Positions 61,006 through 64,000 of a stretch of 64,000 bases of DNA are shown here, in pieces. The notes below the pieces were generated by a model. The model was not told the DNA's origin. It searched no databases and worked only from the letters and a program-made list of their open reading frames with translations. The translations under genes and the position numbers were made by a program. Every line of letters begins with the position of its first letter. The stretch's first letter is position 1. This DNA comes from Martinezella rhizogenes (GTDB lineage: Bacteria; Pseudomonadota; Alphaproteobacteria; Rhizobiales; Rhizobiaceae), in the NCBI RefSeq assembly GCF_007002745.1, contig NZ_SGNY01000001.1:1025927-1089926 (forward strand), given 5' to 3'.

Positions 61006-61584
61006 TCAGCGAACATTCCAGAAGGACCAGTCCGACTTGCCCTTCTGGTATTTGTAGTGCCGCGAGAAATACGGATTGACCGTCGCGACATATTCGAACT
61101 CGATGGTCGTAGGGCGCAGGAACGAGAATAACGGGCTATGTTTATAACGCCCCGAAATCACGATGACGGCTTCTTCTTCCTTGAAATTCCCCGCCTTCAG
61201 CATCTTGTCCCAGGTGACGGCTTCTGCGGAGCCGAAGAAGTTGTAAGGCGCAAATTCGACCGTTGCGACACCGCCGACCAGCCTGGCGCTCCGCAAGGTC
61301 AGATCGAGCTCCTCCGGATTGAGCGGCTGCCCGGCGTCGATGACAAAGGTTTTCACTCCTGTCCTCACCCGCTCCTCGAATTCCGGGAAACGGGCGGACC
61401 AGCGGGCTGTATTGTCGACAACCGTGACGAAACGGTCATAACTCAGCCAGCCACGACCGGTCTCGATCATCACCGCCAGAAAAATGATCAGCATCGGCAA
61501 TAGCAGCGAGAATTCCACGGCGGCGACACCTGAGCGCGATCGCAGCATGGCGGCGAGGACGGATTTCAGCCGAAACACCATCAT
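61006..61584 (-). CDS. TadE-like pilus/secretion protein, second gene
   Basis: 192 residues from ATG 61584, which overlaps the upstream stop; the frame opens at 61692. A basic head, then a single N-terminal hydrophobic helix (VAAVEFSLLLPMLIIFLAVMIETG) with the TadE-like AAVEFSLLLP motif. The rest is a soluble pseudopilin-like domain. It is the third gene of the tad-like cluster read on the minus strand. Confidence 0.85.
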   Translation of the reverse strand: MMVFRLKSVLAAMLRSRSGVAAVEFSLLLPMLIIFLAVMIETGRGWLSYDRFVTVVDNTARWSARFPEFEERVRTGVKTFVIDAGQPLNPEELDLTLRSARLVGGVATVEFAPYNFFGSAEAVTWDKMLKAGNFKEEEAVIVISGRYKHSPLFSFLRPTTIEFEYVATVNPYFSRHYKYQKGKSDWSFWNVR

Positions 61585-62108
61585 TCCGTCACCCGAACGG
61601 CGGTGATCGCCAGGGAGATATTCTGCAGTTGCGGCTTCTTGTCGCCGCCGCCGGGGATCAGCAGACGCGTCGTGGGCAGAATGAATGGCCAATTGTACCC
61701 AAGCGCCAGAAGATATTGCCCGGCGTTTTTATCCGGCGCCTGAAACCTGTTCTCGACGGGAAATGTCAGCGGCACGGCGGTGAAATCCGCATCCGGGATC
61801 GGGACGAGCGTTATCTTCATGTCGCTTTCCGTCGTGCCGAGCAGGAAATTGGAGGCGATGGCCCGTCTGAAATCGATTTCGGTAACCGCCGTATGGCTTG
61901 CCGCCGCCTTGCGCAGCATTTCCGCGCCGGCATTGGCCGCCGTTGCCAGATTGAGAGTGAGCAGCAGCGCCAGACCGACTTCGAAAATGCCGAAGACCAG
62001 CAGAAAATATACCGGCAGAAGCAGACCGAACTCGACGGCGGTGGCCGCCCGGATATCGAGCGCATAAGAGCGGAACCGAGCGAGCCCTTTATTTCGGTGA
62101 ATCGACAT
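61581..62108 (-). CDS. TadE-like pseudopilin
   Basis: A 175-residue protein with the TadE-type head AATAVEFGLLLPVYFLLVFGIFEVGLALLL (about residues 21-50): the AxAVEF-LLLP motif marks the processing site. The rest is an extracytoplasmic domain. It overlaps both the TadG-like gene (20 bp) and the 61584 gene (4 bp). Confidence 0.85.
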   Translation of the reverse strand: MSIHRNKGLARFRSYALDIRAATAVEFGLLLPVYFLLVFGIFEVGLALLLTLNLATAANAGAEMLRKAAASHTAVTEIDFRRAIASNFLLGTTESDMKITLVPIPDADFTAVPLTFPVENRFQAPDKNAGQYLLALGYNWPFILPTTRLLIPGGGDKKPQLQNISLAITAVRVTE

Positions 62109-63339
62109 ACTTCACCTCAAAAGCCGTGATGATGCCGCCAAGACTGTCGCTTTTGCCGCCTGCGGCAATCGTCAGCTTGTAGACGGAATAGGTATCGACC
62201 GTGATCGAATACGTGCGGCGCTCCCAGAAGACCTTGCCCTTCTGCGCCATTTCGATGATCTTCTTTTCGGGGCCCAATTGCGGACGCTGGAGCTGCAGGA
62301 AGATGTCGATGTCGTTGGTGCCGCCATAGGCGTCGTTGCGGCCATTATACCAGACCGAAACCTCATATTTTCCGGGGTGCAGTTCCACAATCTTGAAAAT
62401 GGAACTGTTGGCGTCTCTTCTCTTTTGCCCTTCCCAATGGCTGTCCAGTTCCACCACATATTTGGTCGGCGGTATCCCGCCATTCGCGGCAGTCAGAATG
62501 GAAGGTTTTTGCAACTCGTCCGATTCAGGCGGACATGGATTTGTTGCCGCGGATTGCGACGCGTCCTTCTCGGATTCTTTCAGTTTGTTGTTATTTTTCG
62601 GATCTTTCACGTCAGTCGATGCGACGTCCTGCTGTGAGACGCTGACGCAAGCGGGTCCAGCATCCTTCTTCGGCTCGTCATAACCCTGCCAGCCGAATTT
62701 TTTGCGGCACGCCGCATTGCTCCAGTCCTGAAGCTCGATGCCAGGACCTGTACCGCCGTCCCATCCAAGCTCCTCGTAGCTCAGGACGCCCCAGCAACCA
62801 TTCATGGCGTTGGGGCCTTTACCGTTTTCGAGAATCCGGTCTTTACCGTTCAGCCGGTCGAATGTGTTGTTGACGATCACCTCGCCGTCATACGGATAGG
62901 GAGGAATACCGTCGCAACGGTAAGTCAGCGCGTAGTCCATCTTTTCGACATTGAACAGGCCGCCCAACACCGTCTTGTAGGTAAATTTCGCGTCGATATC
63001 GGTGGTCAGCCAGTCGATCGTCACGTCGCGGCTCACCACCTCCTGTTTGGTGGAGGTGATAAGCGCATCGAATGTATCCAGCACGTTTTTGCGGCGAACT
63101 TCATCGAGAGGCACATTCGTACGGGTCGGTTTCGTCGAGCGCTCACAGGCCTGCGCGATCACCCGCTTTGACTGGCTGTAATAGGCCAGCGCCCGGCCGC
63201 CTTCGAACAATAGCCCGAATGTGAACAGAAAAACCGGCATCAGCAATGCCGTCATGATCGCAAAATTTCCCCGCCGATCCTGAAGAAGCAGGCGGAAATG
63301 ATGCGCCGACGCGCTCAAGATTTTTTCAATATGAAACAT
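62089..63339 (-). CDS. TadG-like protein
   Basis: 416 residues from ATG 63339; the frame opens at 63456. The N-terminal RRGNFAIMTALLMPVFLFTFGLLFEGGRALAYYSQSKRVIAQA is the Flp pilus TadG pattern. A large extracytoplasmic part follows with about eight Cys residues, a charged Lys/Asp linker (near residue 260) and a C-terminal beta domain. It is the first gene of the cluster. The missing tadZABCD genes are not in the window. Confidence 0.8.
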   Translation of the reverse strand: MFHIEKILSASAHHFRLLLQDRRGNFAIMTALLMPVFLFTFGLLFEGGRALAYYSQSKRVIAQACERSTKPTRTNVPLDEVRRKNVLDTFDALITSTKQEVVSRDVTIDWLTTDIDAKFTYKTVLGGLFNVEKMDYALTYRCDGIPPYPYDGEVIVNNTFDRLNGKDRILENGKGPNAMNGCWGVLSYEELGWDGGTGPGIELQDWSNAACRKKFGWQGYDEPKKDAGPACVSVSQQDVASTDVKDPKNNNKLKESEKDASQSAATNPCPPESDELQKPSILTAANGGIPPTKYVVELDSHWEGQKRRDANSSIFKIVELHPGKYEVSVWYNGRNDAYGGTNDIDIFLQLQRPQLGPEKKIIEMAQKGKVFWERRTYSITVDTYSVYKLTIAAGGKSDSLGGIITAFEVKYVDSPK

Positions 63340-63889
63340 CTGCAATAATCGCTTTTCATCCAACCGCCACGGATCGCCCCGGCTCCTCCCCAGCCGGACA
63401 CACAAAGACTGCAGCCGGGCGAAATCCCCTGGGGCCACAGGATACAAACTCAGCAAAACCGCTGATGCTCGCCGCGATCATGGCGGCGCGACACAAGTGG
63501 CGAAGGCCTGTTGCATTCGCGAGATAAAGGTATTTTCCGGAACCACCGATCGATGGCAGCCCAATTTCATTCGTCATTTTATATGGCGAATTAAACATCA
63601 GATTCGTAAATTAAAGATCACCAGAACATCAAAAATAGTATGTAAAATCATATATTTAAATCAGATATTCATAATTTATTATAGTCGAAATATTCAATTG
63701 AATACGCCAGGTCGATATTCGATTGCGGATACAATCTTGCCGAGGCTCGCCCTCCTTCTCCGGTGCGGAGACAGCTTCACTTTTTTGGTCGTAACTGAGA
63801 CGTGAAGGTCGCTTTTGCCCCTTGTCCCTGCCGGCAAGCTCGGGCAAAACAGCCCTATCCAATCATCAGACAACGCCAGGAGATCGAAA
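63340..63889. other. A+T-rich divergent intergenic region
   Basis: A 550-base region between the divergent tadG-like and adh genes. The stretch 63590-63720 is very A+T-rich and could hold promoters. The visible short open frames have no ribosome sites. A GGAGAT ribosome site lies at 63879-63884 for the adh gene. Confidence 0.6.
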
Positions 63890-64000
63890 ATGGACGTACG
63901 CGCCGCTGTTGCCATTCAGGCAGGAAAACCGCTTGAGGTCATGACCGTTCAGCTGGAAGGTCCGCGCGCCGGCGAAGTGCTTGTTGAGGTCAAGGCGACC
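63890..64000 (+). CDS. frmA: S-(hydroxymethyl)glutathione dehydrogenase / class III alcohol dehydrogenase (partial)
   Basis: The first 37 codons begin MDVRAAVAIQAGKPLEVMTV and run to the window end. This start, with the KPLEVMTVQLEGPRAGEVLVEV strand-turn, is the conserved N-terminus of class III, glutathione-dependent formaldehyde dehydrogenases. CCAGGAGATCG gives a good ribosome site 6 bases upstream. The zinc ligands lie outside the window. Confidence 0.88.
   Translation, partial: MDVRAAVAIQAGKPLEVMTVQLEGPRAGEVLVEVKAT

Overview
The window is a stretch of chromosome from a rhizobial alphaproteobacterium. High GC, the core gene set (maeB, nadE, sthA, tig, trmFO, class III adh), DUF2865 and DUF1127 proteins, and repeated rhizobial intergenic palindromes all fit the Agrobacterium/Rhizobium group. 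I infer the Agrobacterium tumefaciens complex; the assignment rests on gene content, not on a search.

Host left arm (1-11877): the 3' end of malic enzyme, a secreted DUF2865 protein, bluB behind a cobalamin riboswitch, a TolB-like propeller protein, a VOC protein, NAD synthetase, an LTA-synthase-like phosphoglycerol transferase, a DUF1003 membrane protein and soluble transhydrogenase sthA, with three intergenic palindromic elements.

Prophage (11878-52343, 40,466 bp): a complete-looking Mu-like transposable prophage, read mostly on the minus strand. Its ends can be placed to the base. They are TG...CA termini flanked by a 5-bp duplication (CTTGG), with Mu-type transposase-site repeats just inside each end. 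It lies inside an extragenic palindrome that can be rebuilt from the two flanks. Reading from its left end: LexA-like repressor (plus strand), divergent operator region, Ner, ParB-like protein, MuA-like and MuB-like transposition proteins, a chain of small early genes including two adenine methylation or modification candidates and GemA, a Mor-type activator, lysis genes, Mu-type packaging, portal and head genes, then a P2-type contractile tail with a programmed -1 frameshift cassette. A Dam-like methylase and a secreted protein close the right end. A second secreted cargo gene sits on the opposite strand in the middle of the head region.

Three features of the prophage stand out. The late gene blocks are preceded by a shared dyad (CTGACA-N2-YGTCAG) 33-34 bp upstream of a -10-like hexamer, which looks like the regulon of the Mor-family activator. 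A complete initiator-type tRNA(CAU) gene lies inside the late operon. Two very short membrane proteins are locked into ATGA/TTGA overlapping gene chains.

Host right arm (52344-64000): a beta-barrel-like secreted protein, a divergent ftrA / rhodanese-GNAT pair, trigger factor, tRNA-Leu(UAG), two DUF1127 mini-proteins with terminators, two palindromic elements, trmFO, a TadE/TadG-like pilus cluster and the first 37 codons of a glutathione-dependent formaldehyde dehydrogenase.
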